64,000 bases of DNA from Parietaria judaica (GCA_954871525.1 OX940868.1:12960556-13024555); one strand, 5' to 3'; shown: positions 36,841 through 48,277, counted from the first letter of the stretch. The notes: generated by a model not told the origin, from the sequence alone. Program-made: numbers and translations.

Positions 36841-37345
36841 AATTTAGCTTAGCCAAATCTTGGGCATGGATCACGACGCGAGCTGGAAGAAGATGGGTGG
36901 CAGATGGGTAGCAGTGCTTCGTGACGTCAAAAATATGTGCGAAGTTAGCACAAGCATTGTCCATGGAGATTCGGCTCAAGAGGCGGAACTGAAAGTCATC
37001 TTGGGGCATGCAAATGAGCAAGAATCAGAGGATGGAGAAAAATGCGGCTTTTCTCTGACGCGAAAGTCGTTATCTCAATATGCTTGGATGAGAATCTTTT
37101 CCCCGACTTAAAGTTTATGGGATCTTTCGACCGTTGCCTTTTTTATTATCAAATTTCGATGATGTAATGTTGGTTTGGATTCCTATGAACTACAATTCAT
37201 TAGCTCACCGTGTATGTAAGTGGGCATTGAATGCGAAATAGTTTGGCCTTCTCTCGGTTCGGGACCTTCCCCCGACTGTTGTGGAAGGAGCATAGATTGT
37301 ACACTTTAATGAAATCCTTCTTTTCCGAGAGAAAAAAAAAATTAG
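36841..37345 (+). pseudogene. RNase H-like tail fragment of a LINE-type retroelement
   Basis: Short frames read GGRWVAVLRDVKNMCEV and HGDSAQEAELKVILG. After a frame change come NYNSLAHRVCKWAL and DLPPTVVEGA. This order recalls the plant RNase H-like (RVT_3) domain: a GG...V.RD strand, the (S)A.EAEL.A helix and a final N..AH..AKWAL helix. A TTTAATGAAATCC tail and an A-rich run (37333-37342) follow, as at the 3' end of such elements. Frames are broken, so it is a relic. Confidence 0.45.
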
Positions 37346-37714
37346 TCTATCGACTATGACTTTGGAGTCAAATTATGCATAAGTAAATTTCAACTTTTTA
37401 AACAATTCATTCTATATCATTATACAGTATAACTAAAATCAATTTCTATAATTTTACAGTTTTCGGTCAATGATGTGTCGACCAATGAGTGAGTGACAAG
37501 TACCACGGGATATACTGTTTTTTAATATAACTCGAATGACTTTTTAATATAACACCTTTAAATAAGAATTTGGTAACCAAGCTTGTTTGGCCAAGTGGTA
37601 ACTCCACCACTCCTCTATTCAAGAGGTCATGGGTTCAAACCCTCATGGGTCTCAAATGAGTGCCCAGAGTACATTGTAACCTTGGCCACATGATAGTGCA
37701 TTGATAGTGCCACC

Positions 37715-38814
37715 TAGAGGTGTCAAGTGGGCCGGCCCGGCCCACAACCCGTGAAGCCCACATGTTAAATGGGGCGGGCTTGACCCGCCCTGTTCAATGT
37801 GCGGGGCGGCGGCGGGGCGGGTTTTGGAAAAGCTATCAATGCCCACCCTGGCCCATAAACCCGAACCCGCAATGTCACGGGGGCGAGGCGGGGCGGGCTT
37901 TTTACGAGTCGAATTTAGTGGGCTTTTACGAGTCGTATTTAGTGGGCTTTTAAGAGTCGAATTTAGTGGGATTTTACGAGTCAAATAATGAAATTGATTA
38001 GTAAGTTATGAAATTGATTAGCGAATTATAACTTGAAAGTTTAAAATTAATGAACGTTGAATTGATTCGTGAATTTCAAGATGTAGAGATTAAATAGTGA
38101 ATATGATAGTGATAATTGAATAATAAAATGATAATAAGTTATTTTGAAATTAATTATTGAATAGTGATTTATGAACGTGGCCAATAATCATAAATTGTAA
38201 AGTTGAAACTAGTGAATTAAGAATATGTTTTATACATAAAATTAATCAATGTTGTACTTGATTAATTCATTCTCAAACTAAAATTAAAATCAAATAATGC
38301 AAATCGATTAGCGAAATTTTTGATTAGTTAAAATTTAATTAAAAAATTTAAGAGCTACATTACGTAGAATATATATACAAAATAAATTAATAGATCATGT
38401 AATATAAATATAATTTTTAATTTCTATAACAATATAATATTTAGAGTAATTTTTTGCAATATTTTTATTAGTATAAGTACTACAACTTAATAGTTTTTTA
38501 ATTTAAAAATATGGTTTATGTGGGCTTTTAAATGGGACGGGGCGAGTTGTCCACGGGGCGGGTTTATGTGGGCTTCGAGGCGGGGCGAGGCGGGCTTTTG
38601 AACGGGGCGGGGCGGGCTTTTTGGGCGGGGCAAGGCGGGTTCGGGGCGGGCCTAGGAAAGCATAACCCAGCGTGACTCTTTTGATAGGGACGGGCCTAGC
38701 CCGGCCCACAAAAAAAACGGGGCGGGGCGGGGCGGGGCGGGGCGGGGCGAACTCGCTTTTTTTATGAGTCGGGGCGGGTGGGCCTGGGCTGGCCCGACCC
38801 ACTTGACACCTCTA
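37715..38814. mobile_element. hAT-like non-autonomous element, 1100 bp, nested in the SINE
   Basis: The left end TAGAGGTGTCAAGTGGGCC and right end (other strand TAGAGGTGTCAAGTGGGTC) are inverted repeats. They are flanked by GTGCCACC (37707-37714) and GTGTCACC (38815-38822), an 8-bp target duplication with one difference, as in hAT. Subterminal parts are GGGC-rich on both sides and the centre is AT-rich. No transposase ORF is present. Confidence 0.8.
38715..38753 (+). repeat. (GGGGC)n tract with G-quadruplex potential
   Basis: Seven or so consecutive GGGGC pentamers lie near the right end of the hAT element, with further GGGGCGGG clusters at 38535-38650. Four-G runs with one-base loops are classical quadruplex-forming sequence. 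The effect is inferred, not shown. Confidence 0.6.
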
Positions 38815-38856
38815 GTGTCACCCCATTCAAAATAAATAAATAAATAAGAATTTGGT

Positions 38857-41800
38857 TTTTTATTTAATTAAAAAAAGAAAAAAACAACTTTAAAGTGAAT
38901 ATTAATATCAAACATACATTTGTATTAATCTCTAAAGATAAAAGCTCGAAATTCGTTAACTATTTTATGCAAGTGTTGTTAATCTTAATTAAGTGATATT
39001 TAATCATGCCTAGCTAACTTAATACACAATTCACATACATAATAGCACGATGTTTTTCTTCAAAATGGCTAACATTTAATCATGCATCGCCTAACATTTA
39101 TTAACTTTAGATACTTTCACCTAAGTTTTATTTTGAATTCATACTGCTACCGAGTGATAGAAATTTGGATACTTATGCCGGTTTGATTCAATAAGGTGCA
39201 AGGGGAAGGGAGACGAGTCTGCAAAGACACTGTGGAGTGTTCGCTTTTGCACCCAAACGTGGCTTCACTTGTTGCCTATAATTAGCATAAATCCAAAGTG
39301 GGAAAATTATAAAACGATGTAACGCTGTTTTATAGTGAAAAAGAAACAAAAAGAGCAAAAATTAAAATAACAAAATAAACTGGAAAGCGATATGAGAGAG
39401 AAACTCTTCTCCCATTGTGATGGCGTGATTTGCTTTTGCTTTTTTTTTTTTTCATCCTCGACAGACAGGAATCTTTGAAAATCCAAAGCAGAAATCAGAA
39501 AAGAAAAAAAGAAAAGCAGAAAAGAAAAAGGTAAATTTGGGCACTTGAATTTCAATACTTTACAATTTAAATTTGGATTAAAAGCAAAGAGAGAGAGAGA
39601 GAGGTTTCCTTTTCCCATTGAAAACTCACCTTGCTTTCTCATGTTAGCCTACCCCAACCCAACCTCATTCAGGAATTTCTCGGTTCAATCGAAATATCCA
39701 TTTTCCTTTTTCATTTTCACTTCTTTAAATATATCAAAGTGCATGAACATAGTGAACAAAAAGCTTTCTGTGTAAATGTTCCCTGGAAAATCACTGTCAT
39801 TAGTAAGAATGTAAAACAATATTGTCTACTTATCTCTTAAGTAAAACAAAATTACATATGCAAGCACTTTGTTTACCATAACAATGCATATAAAAAGGAT
39901 TATTATTGACAAAAGTACCTAAATTATTTAGAATTAGAGCTGTATATAGTTAACAAAAATTGCGGCAAAAGTATTTAAGGTTACTTTTTTTTTTATAAAT
40001 CGGTAGACTTCATCTAGTTTTTCGTTAGTTTTTATCAACAATGATGTCAACAACGCAAAACGAGATTGTATTGAGGAGATCAACTGAGAAGTCGAGAGAG
40101 AAAGTGAGAAGAAAGATAAGAATTTATGTTGTTTACATAATTACATCCACGTTCATTTTAATGTTCCTTGATTTGATCATTTGAGTTTACATGTTTTATT
40201 TGTTGCTGACGTCATTATTGAAGGAAATAATAAATAAATAAATAAATTAACAGAAAAGTAGATAAGATATGTTGATCCGTCAAAATAAGATAAACTTAAT
40301 TATTTTTACCATAATTATTTAAATTAACTTTATGCCGCTTTATTTATAACCACCTTACGTAATTTTAGCTCTAATAACTCTATATAAAACAATGTAGAGT
40401 AATCGGCATAATGTTTTCTGACCTTTTCACATTAGTGCTCTTTACCTTTTAAATACTATTTTCTTTTTGCAATAATACCTTATAATTTTTTAAAAGTAGC
40501 ACCTTAACCCTACATGTGAAGAGATAAAAGAAATTATTAAATTATGTGTAACACGTTAGCTTATTCGAGAATAATTTATCTATTCCTCACTAAATAAGAA
40601 TAAAATATGAGAGTAAGAGTATATTGTGAAGCCATTAAAAAAATATAAATCTCGAAATAAATTTAGGATAAAAATCTAACAAAATTAGAAAAAATAATAA
40701 GATTGATAAAAAATAAAAGGTTGATAAGTAAGGAATGAATGTCTTATTAGGTAAGAGATTGTCCAATTTATGAAACAAATATCAATCGAGACTTGATTTG
40801 GCATGGAATGAATCTCTTGATCATAGGTAAGAGATTTGTAAAATTTGTGAATCAAATGCCAATCGAGACTTGATTTGGCATGCAAGTAAATATTGAATAG
40901 AGTTAGAAAAAGGCATGCAACCAACACGCAAGAGTTTTACCTAGTTTGACCCGTCAACGAGATGCATATTTTACAAGGGTTTTATTATGACTTTTTGTAA
41001 ATATTACATGAGTATATATAGGAGATGATTCGGAAGTCTCAAGCGAGGAAGGAGGTTGGAAGAAAGACTACTATGAGCGTTGTTCGGGTCTTACAACAAG
41101 AAAAATAAATATCTTAAGAAAATAATGCTTGGACTGCGAAGAGACATGGGGTTCGCTTCTTTTGTGATTTCTTACTCGTGTATATGGAATGTCTCGATGG
41201 TCGGGAATTGGGATCCTCTCTCTCTATATATATATAAATTTATTGTGAACCGAACAATACCAAAAATGTCTTTAGTTAAGTATAGGAGATATGAGAGCTC
41301 TACCACCTTGATACGAGTACGATGTGCTAGAAGTCTAAAAAGTTTCTTGTAACATCCTCTTTTTTACGCATACGGGAAAACTGGACCGGCTCAGGAGTCT
41401 GCTTGACAAGTTGTGGCAAAGTCATCGGTGGGCAATTGCAGTCTAGAAGGCTTTCGGTTAAGTTTCTCAACTCGTCACCGACAAGCCTGAAAATAAACCG
41501 ACATTATGTTTATTTAAAATCCGGACAAGGTTGAACCTAATTTTCAAAAATTCCGAACAATGCAGACCGGATTGAAAAAATATTATCAGATTTTTATTTC
41601 ACCCCAGCAAAATAATCTAACTCGATCACACTAGGAACATCAATACGAGTCACATGAAAGCATGGTTTTCTTAAAACCACCAAATTGCTGGTTAGGAATT
41701 TGGCCATGAATTTATTCAGACAAATTCGAAAAAGGCCATTAATCGTTGTCATGCGGATATTGTTCCTTCATTAAATAACATAAAAACAAACCAAAAGTTA

Positions 41801-42180
41801 TTCACGGCATAAGTGTTATATCTTTTTCAAAAACTAATGATAAGTTCCCATTCATTGTTTAGCGGACAAAGTCTCAATGTTTTCATATTACATATAAAAA
41901 TCCCCTTTTGGGTTTTGTAGTACCTATATTATATATAATATAAAAGAAATAGCATCGTTATATTTATGAAAATGGTACTTGTGCCGTAAATATAAAAAAA
42001 TTAGAGACCGAAGAGGAGCAGAGGCAGAGGTTGGAGAGCAATAGGGCCAAAATGGTAATTGGGCGTGCGTGCGTCCCGAGACATAGACGATGACCGAGTG
42101 GGGCCAACCGAGTCACTGCTAACTCGCTCTCACTCGCTTTACTTTTCTTTCTTTCATATTCGTTGTTAGCTTTTTTCGAA
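38857..42180. other. Intergenic, no gene seen
   Basis: AT-rich sequence upstream of the OPS gene, with short ORFs lacking any domain. A tandem duplication is at 40733-40884. The ATTGACAAAAGTACCTAAATT words near 39905 recall Mutator-like ends but have no partner. Confidence 0.4.
40733..40884. repeat. Tandem duplication, unit about 75-78 bp
   Basis: Two adjacent copies share GGTAAGAGATT, AATTT(A/G)TGAA(A/T)CAAAT and CAATCGAGACTTGATTTGGCATG in the same order. Confidence 0.7.
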
Positions 42181-42302
42181 TTAAATTCTTACGACTATTT
42201 TCCCTTCCCTTTTTCTCCTCTGCCTGTCCGTTGGAAGGAACCCAACACTCTCTCTCGCCGGAACATGATCATCGCCGTCGCCGCCACACCGGAGAGCCTG
42301 TT

Positions 42303-44231
42303 ATGAATCTCGCCGCCGCCACCGCCACCGCCCAGCCTACATTGCCATTGCCGCCGCAGCACCCCTCCACGGCCTGTGCGCGTCACCCGGAGGAGCACTT
42401 CACCGGCTTCTGCCCCTCATGCCTCTGCGAGCGCCTCGCCCTGCTCGACCAGACCTCCTCCGCCTCCGCTTCTTCCTCCCGCAAACCCCCCTCCTCCTCC
42501 TCCTCCACCGCCGCCGCGCTGCGGGCCATCTTTAAGCCGCCCTCCGCCGCGGCGTCTGCCTCCTCCGCGCCCTCGTTTCTGCCGGAGCTCCGTCGGACCA
42601 AGTCCTTCTCGGCGTCGAAGAACACCGGCGAGGGCTACTTCTCCGGCGCCTTCGAGCCGCAGAGGAAGTCCTGCGACGTCCGGGGCCGGAGCACTCTCTG
42701 GAACCTCTTCTCGCAGGACGACGAGCGGAATCCGGCGAGGCGAGAGCAGAAGCAGCTCCATCCTCCGCCGCTTCCTGCTCCGGCGGCGGCGCCGCTCGCG
42801 GACGCCATCGAGAGCGGGAGGCCGTCGCTGTCGTCGTGCGTGCAGAACCCCGTCATCGAGGCCGGCGAGAGCGAAGAGGAGGAGGAGGAAGAGGAAGAGG
42901 AAGAAGTTAGGGTTTCGGCGGATGCGAACAATGTGGGCAATCTGATCGAAGAGAGAGTTCCGGAGATCGTCGAAGAAGAAGAGGAAGTGGAGGAGTTGTT
43001 CGAGTTGAAGCCGATGAAGGACCACATAGATCTCGACTCGCAGACGAAGAAGCGAGACTTGAAGGAGATCGCCGGGAGCTTCTGGTCGGCGGCGTCGGTG
43101 TTCAGCAAGAAGCTGCAGAAGTGGAGGCACAAGCAGAAGCTCAAGAAGCGGCAGAGCGGCGGCGTCTCCGCCACTCTCCCCGTGGAGAAGCCCATCGGGA
43201 GGCAGTTCAGGGAGACGCAGTCGGAGATCGCTGACTATGGCTTCGGCCGCCGGTCTTGCGACACGGATCCGAGGTTCTCACTCGATGCGGGCCGCATGTC
43301 GCTCGACGCTGGTCGGATGTCCTTCGACGACCCGCGGTACTCGTTCGACGAGCCGAGGGCGTCGTGGGACGGGTACCTCATCGGCCGGACTTTCCCCAGA
43401 ATGCCGACAATGCTCTCTGTCGTGGAGGACGCTCCGGTGGTCCATGTTGCAAGGTCGGACGCCCACATTCCCATTGAGGACCCAAATTCCGGGAATTCAA
43501 TGGAGGGGTCCTCCGAAGCGGGTGTCGGAGCCGACGAGGCGACCCCGGGTGGGTCATTGCAGACAAGAGACTACTACTCCGACTCGTCAAGGCGGCCACG
43601 CCGCAGCCTCGACCGGTCGAACTCGATTCGGAAGACAGCACAGGCCGTGGTGGCTGAAATCGACGAGATGAAGTCCACCGCGGCAGCGACTGCTCCGACT
43701 TCAAACGCGAAAGTGACTCCGGCGACAGTCGGAGAGTTCTTCACCGGAAGGGACGCTGCCTGTCCAAACTTCTCAAAGTCAAACTCTGTCCGCGACGACT
43801 GTTCGGAGATAAACGGGGCCTCGAATTCCGGCAAGAAGTCCCGGCGCTGGACCTGGAACATCTGGGCCCTGATCCACCGCCGGGGGCCGAAAGGCGAGTA
43901 CAGCAACGGCAGAGACAGCGGCGTGGCCCGGTCGCTTTCCGAAACGTTCGGGGAGCGCAGCGGAGGGTTTGGGTACAACCCGAAGGTGGTCCGGAGCAAC
44001 AGCAGCGTCAGCTGGAGGAACTCGTCGATTCGACAGAGCAGCAGCAGCACCGAGGCAAAGAAGAAAGAGGAGCCCTTCGTCCTGGAGCGCAACCGGAGCG
44101 CTCGGTACTCGCCGGGCAGCGCGGATAACGGGCTGCTGCGGTTCTACTGGACGCCGAGCGGGCGGAGAAGCGAGAAAGGAAGATACAACCAGGCGCACTC
44201 GATCGCGAGAAGCGTGCTGAGACTGTACTGA
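42303..44231 (+). CDS. OPS: OCTOPUS-type (DUF740) membrane-associated protein
   Basis: OCTOPUS is a plasma-membrane-associated, polarly localised protein promoting protophloem differentiation in Arabidopsis roots; the family is also annotated DUF740/UPF0503. One exon encodes about 642 residues from MNLAAATATAQP. The diagnostic N-terminal Cys-rich box CARHPEEHFTGFCPSCLCERLALLDQ is followed by a Ser/Pro-rich stretch, LRRTKSFSA, SCDVRGRSTLWNLF, an acidic poly-Glu block and KEIAGSFWSAASVFSKKLQKWRHKQK. Further on come short Asp/Ser repeats (RMSLDAGRMSFDDPRYSFDEPRASWDG) and the C-terminal NGLLRFYWTPSGRR. The frame is open from an ATG at 42231, but the ATG at 42303 matches the usual family start. 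Assignment to OPS rather than an OPS-like paralogue is supported by the neighbouring DEX1. Confidence 0.9.
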   Translation: MNLAAATATAQPTLPLPPQHPSTACARHPEEHFTGFCPSCLCERLALLDQTSSASASSSRKPPSSSSSTAAALRAIFKPPSAAASASSAPSFLPELRRTKSFSASKNTGEGYFSGAFEPQRKSCDVRGRSTLWNLFSQDDERNPARREQKQLHPPPLPAPAAAPLADAIESGRPSLSSCVQNPVIEAGESEEEEEEEEEEEVRVSADANNVGNLIEERVPEIVEEEEEVEELFELKPMKDHIDLDSQTKKRDLKEIAGSFWSAASVFSKKLQKWRHKQKLKKRQSGGVSATLPVEKPIGRQFRETQSEIADYGFGRRSCDTDPRFSLDAGRMSLDAGRMSFDDPRYSFDEPRASWDGYLIGRTFPRMPTMLSVVEDAPVVHVARSDAHIPIEDPNSGNSMEGSSEAGVGADEATPGGSLQTRDYYSDSSRRPRRSLDRSNSIRKTAQAVVAEIDEMKSTAAATAPTSNAKVTPATVGEFFTGRDAACPNFSKSNSVRDDCSEINGASNSGKKSRRWTWNIWALIHRRGPKGEYSNGRDSGVARSLSETFGERSGGFGYNPKVVRSNSSVSWRNSSIRQSSSSTEAKKKEEPFVLERNRSARYSPGSADNGLLRFYWTPSGRRSEKGRYNQAHSIARSVLRLY

Positions 44232-45620
44232 CACAGTTGGTAATGAGTGGTATACTAGACATTGGGAATTAAGGTGTATTTTTCGTCGGGGGGTTACTAA
44301 TTAATTAATGTCTGTTAATTAATGTGTAAAACCAACACATGTTGTCTTGTCTTCTTGCTTGGTTGGATGGATTATCAGAGAAAAAGAAGAAATAATCTGG
44401 GTTTTTCTCCATTGACTTGCAGCAACAAGATTACGATGAAATGTCCAAATCTGGTAGGCAAGTAAGTGTGCTTTGTTTTTGGCTTCAGATGGTGGTGGGG
44501 TGGGGCTCATAAATTGTTTTTGTTGCCACTTGGGTTATTCGTTATGTTTTGTTGAAGATTGTGAACCAAACTCATCATCAAATCTTTTGTTTTTTCTCAC
44601 AACATTCCAATGGACTGCCATTAAACGATCCTTCGTTCAAAGTTCAAACTCTCTTACTTTTCTTCTCTTCCTGCCAAACGCCTATCCGTATTGTTTATTT
44701 TCCACGGTATAAGTATCTCGAATTATGACCAGCCAGCCGCGCAACATGATTTAAAGTGAAGAATAACTAAAATATTCAAAGTCGACAAAATTAAGGTGAT
44801 GTATAACTCCGTCCAATTTTTCGACGAATGTTAGTCAAATACCACGTAATATGACGGACGTTGGACAAAATTGAAGTGACACATATTTGAGTCAATTTGA
44901 CCCCATGTGGTGATAAAAAAAAAAAAAAGGACGATAATACTAGTAACCTCAATTTTTTCAATTTTTGGTATTTTTATTGCTGTTTTTTTTTCTTTTTGTT
45001 AATCAAAATTCAGATACTTATACCGCCAATAACAGAATGACCCTATTTAATGATATTTGCCATAAGAGTCATTGATTATTCTCGAGGTTCTTTAATTACA
45101 TAACACTCGTCTCATAAATATTGCAAAAACTGCGACTAGTGTAGTGTAAGATCGATGAGTGTGACATTACAAGTAATTAAGAGTGAAACTACTATTGAGA
45201 ATATAGAGAGGAAACTTCAATGGGAACTCATAAAAGTCTCAAAACCAAAAAGGAATTACAAGAAGAAATAAAGAGATTAATGAAGCACAAAAGGAAAAAC
45301 CTAGTAATGATTACATCTGAAAAATAAAGATTCTTTCTTCCCCACCAAGATGTTGAAGGAATCAAACTCATCAACATTTTTATTTTTTCTCACTCTTTAT
45401 AATCTTTTCTTTCATTTGGCTATCGTTCAAATTAATTGCTAAAAAAGAAACTCGATGATGAACGTGGTATTAGGCTCCAAAGTCAAAAAGGTGAGGAAAC
45501 CACCACCCTATAGATGTTGATGGAGTGGATAAAAGGGAAGAAATAAAGCGGTGGGAAAGAAGAAAGATTAATTTAAATCAATGAATGCCATGCCTAAATT
45601 ACTTACTGATACTATGACTA
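44232..45620. other. OPS 3' flank and intergenic region
   Basis: The first few hundred bases are likely 3' UTR. The remainder is AT-rich without a supported gene. 45090-45330 has even composition and purine-rich words but no recognisable repeat end. Confidence 0.4.
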
Positions 45621-45635
45621 TCCCATTAATTAATT

Positions 45636-45780
45636 ATCGCTCGATGGCCTAGTGGGTTGAATGGATACTCATTTGTTTAAGGTAGTAGTGAACTTAATTG
45701 TCAACGGTTCTAAACTTCTACGTTTATGTGTTCACTTTGGGCACTCGGCATTGTTAAATTTCTTGCCTCTTTTTCTTAAT
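45636..45780 (+). mobile_element. Possible SINE head
   Basis: GATGGCCTAGTGGGTTGAATGG resembles a Pol III A box and CAACGGTTCTAAACTT a weak B box, about 60 bp apart. No tail or target duplication was found, so this is tentative. Confidence 0.3.
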
Positions 45781-46140
45781 TCCCTATTAGTGGGCCCATT
45801 TTCGGGCTTCTCGGTTCGGAGATGGGACACCCGCAAAGAGCCTTCTCGACCATGTTTGTCTGTCTATGATTTTGCTCCAGCCTGCTTTGTCTGGACTTAT
45901 CGATGAAACTACGCCTGATAAGAGAAAAAAAAAATTGTTCTCTTTTTGAGAGAGAGAGACCTCGTCCGGGGCTCCCAAAAGGGGACCATTTTGCCCCTCC
46001 TCTTGGTAGTGACGTAAATGGGTTGAAGGGAAAGAGTGAGTGTTCGAGCTTTTTGAGGATCCCAACTTCCGAGACACCCCCATATGTGAGCAAAAAAGAA
46101 GCCTCTTCGCAGCTTCCAGCGGTTCGAGAGCCACGTAGAG
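45775..46140. other. GC-balanced insert, possibly of organellar (mitochondrial) origin
   Basis: About 365 bp near 50% GC sit in sequence of about 30% GC. Both strands carry open frames of about 100 codons with Arg/Ser-rich composition. The texture (CCCGGGGCTCCC-like words, AGAGAGAGACC, GCGGTTCGAGAG) recalls plant mitochondrial intergenic DNA, but I cannot name a gene. Confidence 0.3.
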
Positions 46141-46393
46141 CTCTTGTGTGTTGGTTGTTTGCCTAAGTTGATTCTGTTCAGATGTGTTTGTTACTCACAT
46201 TCTAGATAAGTTGGTCCATACTAATAAATTTAATTCGTACCGATTAATAGTGAAAGTAACAAAACTCTTAATAATAATTAAAACGTAATCACAACTATTT
46301 CTCGAATAATGAGAATATTACGAAGCGTAAATGTAAACAGAAAATCCCGAAAATCTATTTTGACAAAAATAAATTAAAAAATATATCGTCTAA

Positions 46394-46605
46394 GGGGACC
46401 TACTAGGCGGGTTTATGTGGGCCTTGAAACAGGGTTGGTTGGAGGCGAGCATACGAAATCTAATTGAGCCTCACCCTATTGATCGAGGTGGGCCTAGCCT
46501 ATCCCGAAAAACAAGGGGTTGGGCAAGACAAAGCGAACACGCGTTTTTTACAAGTCGGTATTGGTGGGCAGGCTGGACCGGGCCGACCAATTTTGACACC
46601 TCATA
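46394..46605. mobile_element. Truncated copy of the hAT element's right end
   Basis: GGCGGGTTTATGTGGGC, GATAGGGACGGGCCTAGCC-like words, CAAGTCGG..TTGGTGGGC and the terminus TTTTGACACCTC follow the order seen in the right third of the hAT copy at 37715-38814. The left end is missing. Confidence 0.6.
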
Positions 46606-46910
46606 ATGTTGATTTTTGTGTGTGTGTGTGACTTTAATTGTCCTTTTATTTACTGTTGTTTTTCAAATTAAATTGTCGTTTTATATTTGTTTCTTTGTCG
46701 TATAAAAATGGCTCATATAATTTTTTAATTTTTTTATCGACATTTGTTTCTCTTTTATACAGTAGAAATCAACTGCAATGCATTGACAAACAAAATGAAA
46801 CGACGTCGTTTTATATGATGATATTTATGTTCAAACCTTATTTTATGTTTATTTTATCATTATTTAGCCCTTTAGTTTGTAAAACGATCATACGACACCA
46901 CTGACTTTAG

Positions 46911-47607
46911 GAGAATTAGCGGCAAAAATACCTATATGTACCAAAATGATGATTTATATTCCCAAATGTTTTTTTGGTGGTGCAAATTGCTAATGATAGA
47001 AAAAGATTTGAGAAATATACCCATATGTACAAAAACGTCGATGTATATTCCGAATCTTTGTTTTTGGAGGCGAAAATTCCCAATGATAAAAAAATTCGGT
47101 TTGAAAGTAATTAAGTTTGTCCACATTAGTCTATGTTAGTTATACCGTGACGCTCTACGTGGCAGTCTTTTATTTGTTAATGTGTCAATGTATATTTATT
47201 TAATTATATATTTTTTGTTTTACAAACATTAGTTATCAATTTTGAAATTAATTTTAGATTTTAAAAAAATAACGACATAAATTCTCTTAAGCTATTTACA
47301 ACTATACTCTTAAAGTTATAAAGTACTGACAAAAATGTCCAAAGTGTTTAAAATAATATCTTCGGTGGTACCCAATTAATACCGATACATATTAATTGTA
47401 ATTTAATAATAAATGAAATTCGTATAGCCAACACGGCAGAGTAAACAAAGACGAAACATGGACAAATTTTAAAATGGGAATTTGTGCCACCAAAGAAATT
47501 GGGAATACAAGTCTTCTTTTTCGTACCTAATCGATATTTTCGCCGCTAAAAATCGAAAATATAAATCATTGTTATTTACATAGGGGTAATTTTGCCGCTA
47601 ATTTTTC
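46911..47607. mobile_element. Mutator-like TIR element, about 700 bp
   Basis: Left end GAGAATTAGCGGCAAAAATACC; right end on the other strand GAAAAATTAGCGGCAAAATTACC. Subterminal words (TATATGTACCAAAATGATGATTTATATTCCC) are also mirrored. No 9-bp target duplication is clear. It belongs to the same family as the elements at 54785 and 58694. Confidence 0.6.
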
Positions 47608-47633
47608 TATTATTGAAAATTTCAGCAAAAATA

Positions 47634-48277
47634 TGTTGGTTATGCCCGAACCCGATATTGTATCTCTCGGGTTATCGGATATCGACCCGATAACCATAAC
47701 CGACATAATGGGCCCACTCGGGCCCAAGTATTAATTATGATTCATATTAATTAATAATAGATTAATTAATCCATGATTGGGCTTTTAGAAAGCCCATTAG
47801 GTGGGCTTTTAGAAAGCCCACTAGGTCATGACCATAGGGTATTATAAATACCCTAATATGACTCATAATTAAAGATAACACACATCAGAGAAACCCAAGC
47901 CTCTCAGAAAATTCGAGCTCCCCTCCCTTTGGTAGTCGAATTTTGGCTTGCTCCCCGGTTCATTCATCGGTTGATCATCTAAACACCAACTAGGATCTAA
48001 CCTATCCTCCGAGGTGTTTTCCGGTCATCTAAGACGTTCCCGAGTGACGTGGTGTACGAAATAGAGGCGCAACACTTGAGGCGCTAAATCCTAAATTCGA
48101 CAAGCTCCAGAATCAAAGGAATCGGCAGTTATTCGGTACAGTTGGCAAAAGTACCGAAGTTTGGTAACGATCTCTAAACTGTATCTTAATTCTCGTAATT
48201 ATTCTAGATCTTTATTGTTCGATGATATCCCGTGATTTCCGCCTCGGGATTGAGAAAAGTCATCGAAAAACCTAACA
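47634..48277. mobile_element. Solo LTR, 644 bp
   Basis: It begins TGTTGGTTATGCCCG and ends AAACCTAACA. Identical 5-bp flanks AAATA lie at 47629-47633 and 48278-48282. A TATTATAAATACCCT box at about 47840 suggests plus orientation. It is not obviously related to the solo LTR near DEX1. Confidence 0.75.

Larger units (their letters stand above)
37559..38856 (+). mobile_element. tRNA-derived SINE interrupted by a hAT element
   Basis: The head at 37575-37660 has an A-box-like TGGCCAAGTGGT and a B-box-like GGTTCAAACCC at normal Pol III spacing. The tail, after the nested hAT insertion, ends in (TAAA)n. The 16-bp repeat TAAATAAGAATTTGGT flanks the whole unit at 37559-37574 and 38841-38856, although the right copy merges with the tail. 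This size of target duplication fits a LINE-mobilised SINE. Confidence 0.75.

Noticed and set aside
37580..37665. tRNA gene
   Set aside because: A- and B-box-like motifs are present, but the sequence does not fold into a clean cloverleaf. It is joined to a SINE body, tail and target duplication.
38503..38802. Pro/Arg-rich minus-strand ORF
   Set aside because: It is an artefact of the GGGGC repeats at the end of the hAT element.
42231..42302. Upstream in-frame ATG of the OPS gene
   Set aside because: The extra 24 residues do not resemble the family N-terminus, which starts with MN-Ala/Pro-rich sequence before the Cys-rich box.
42417..43130. Large minus-strand ORF antisense to OPS
   Set aside because: It is a shadow of the GC-rich OPS coding frame; low-complexity Leu/Arg/Gly and poly-Ser, with no domain.
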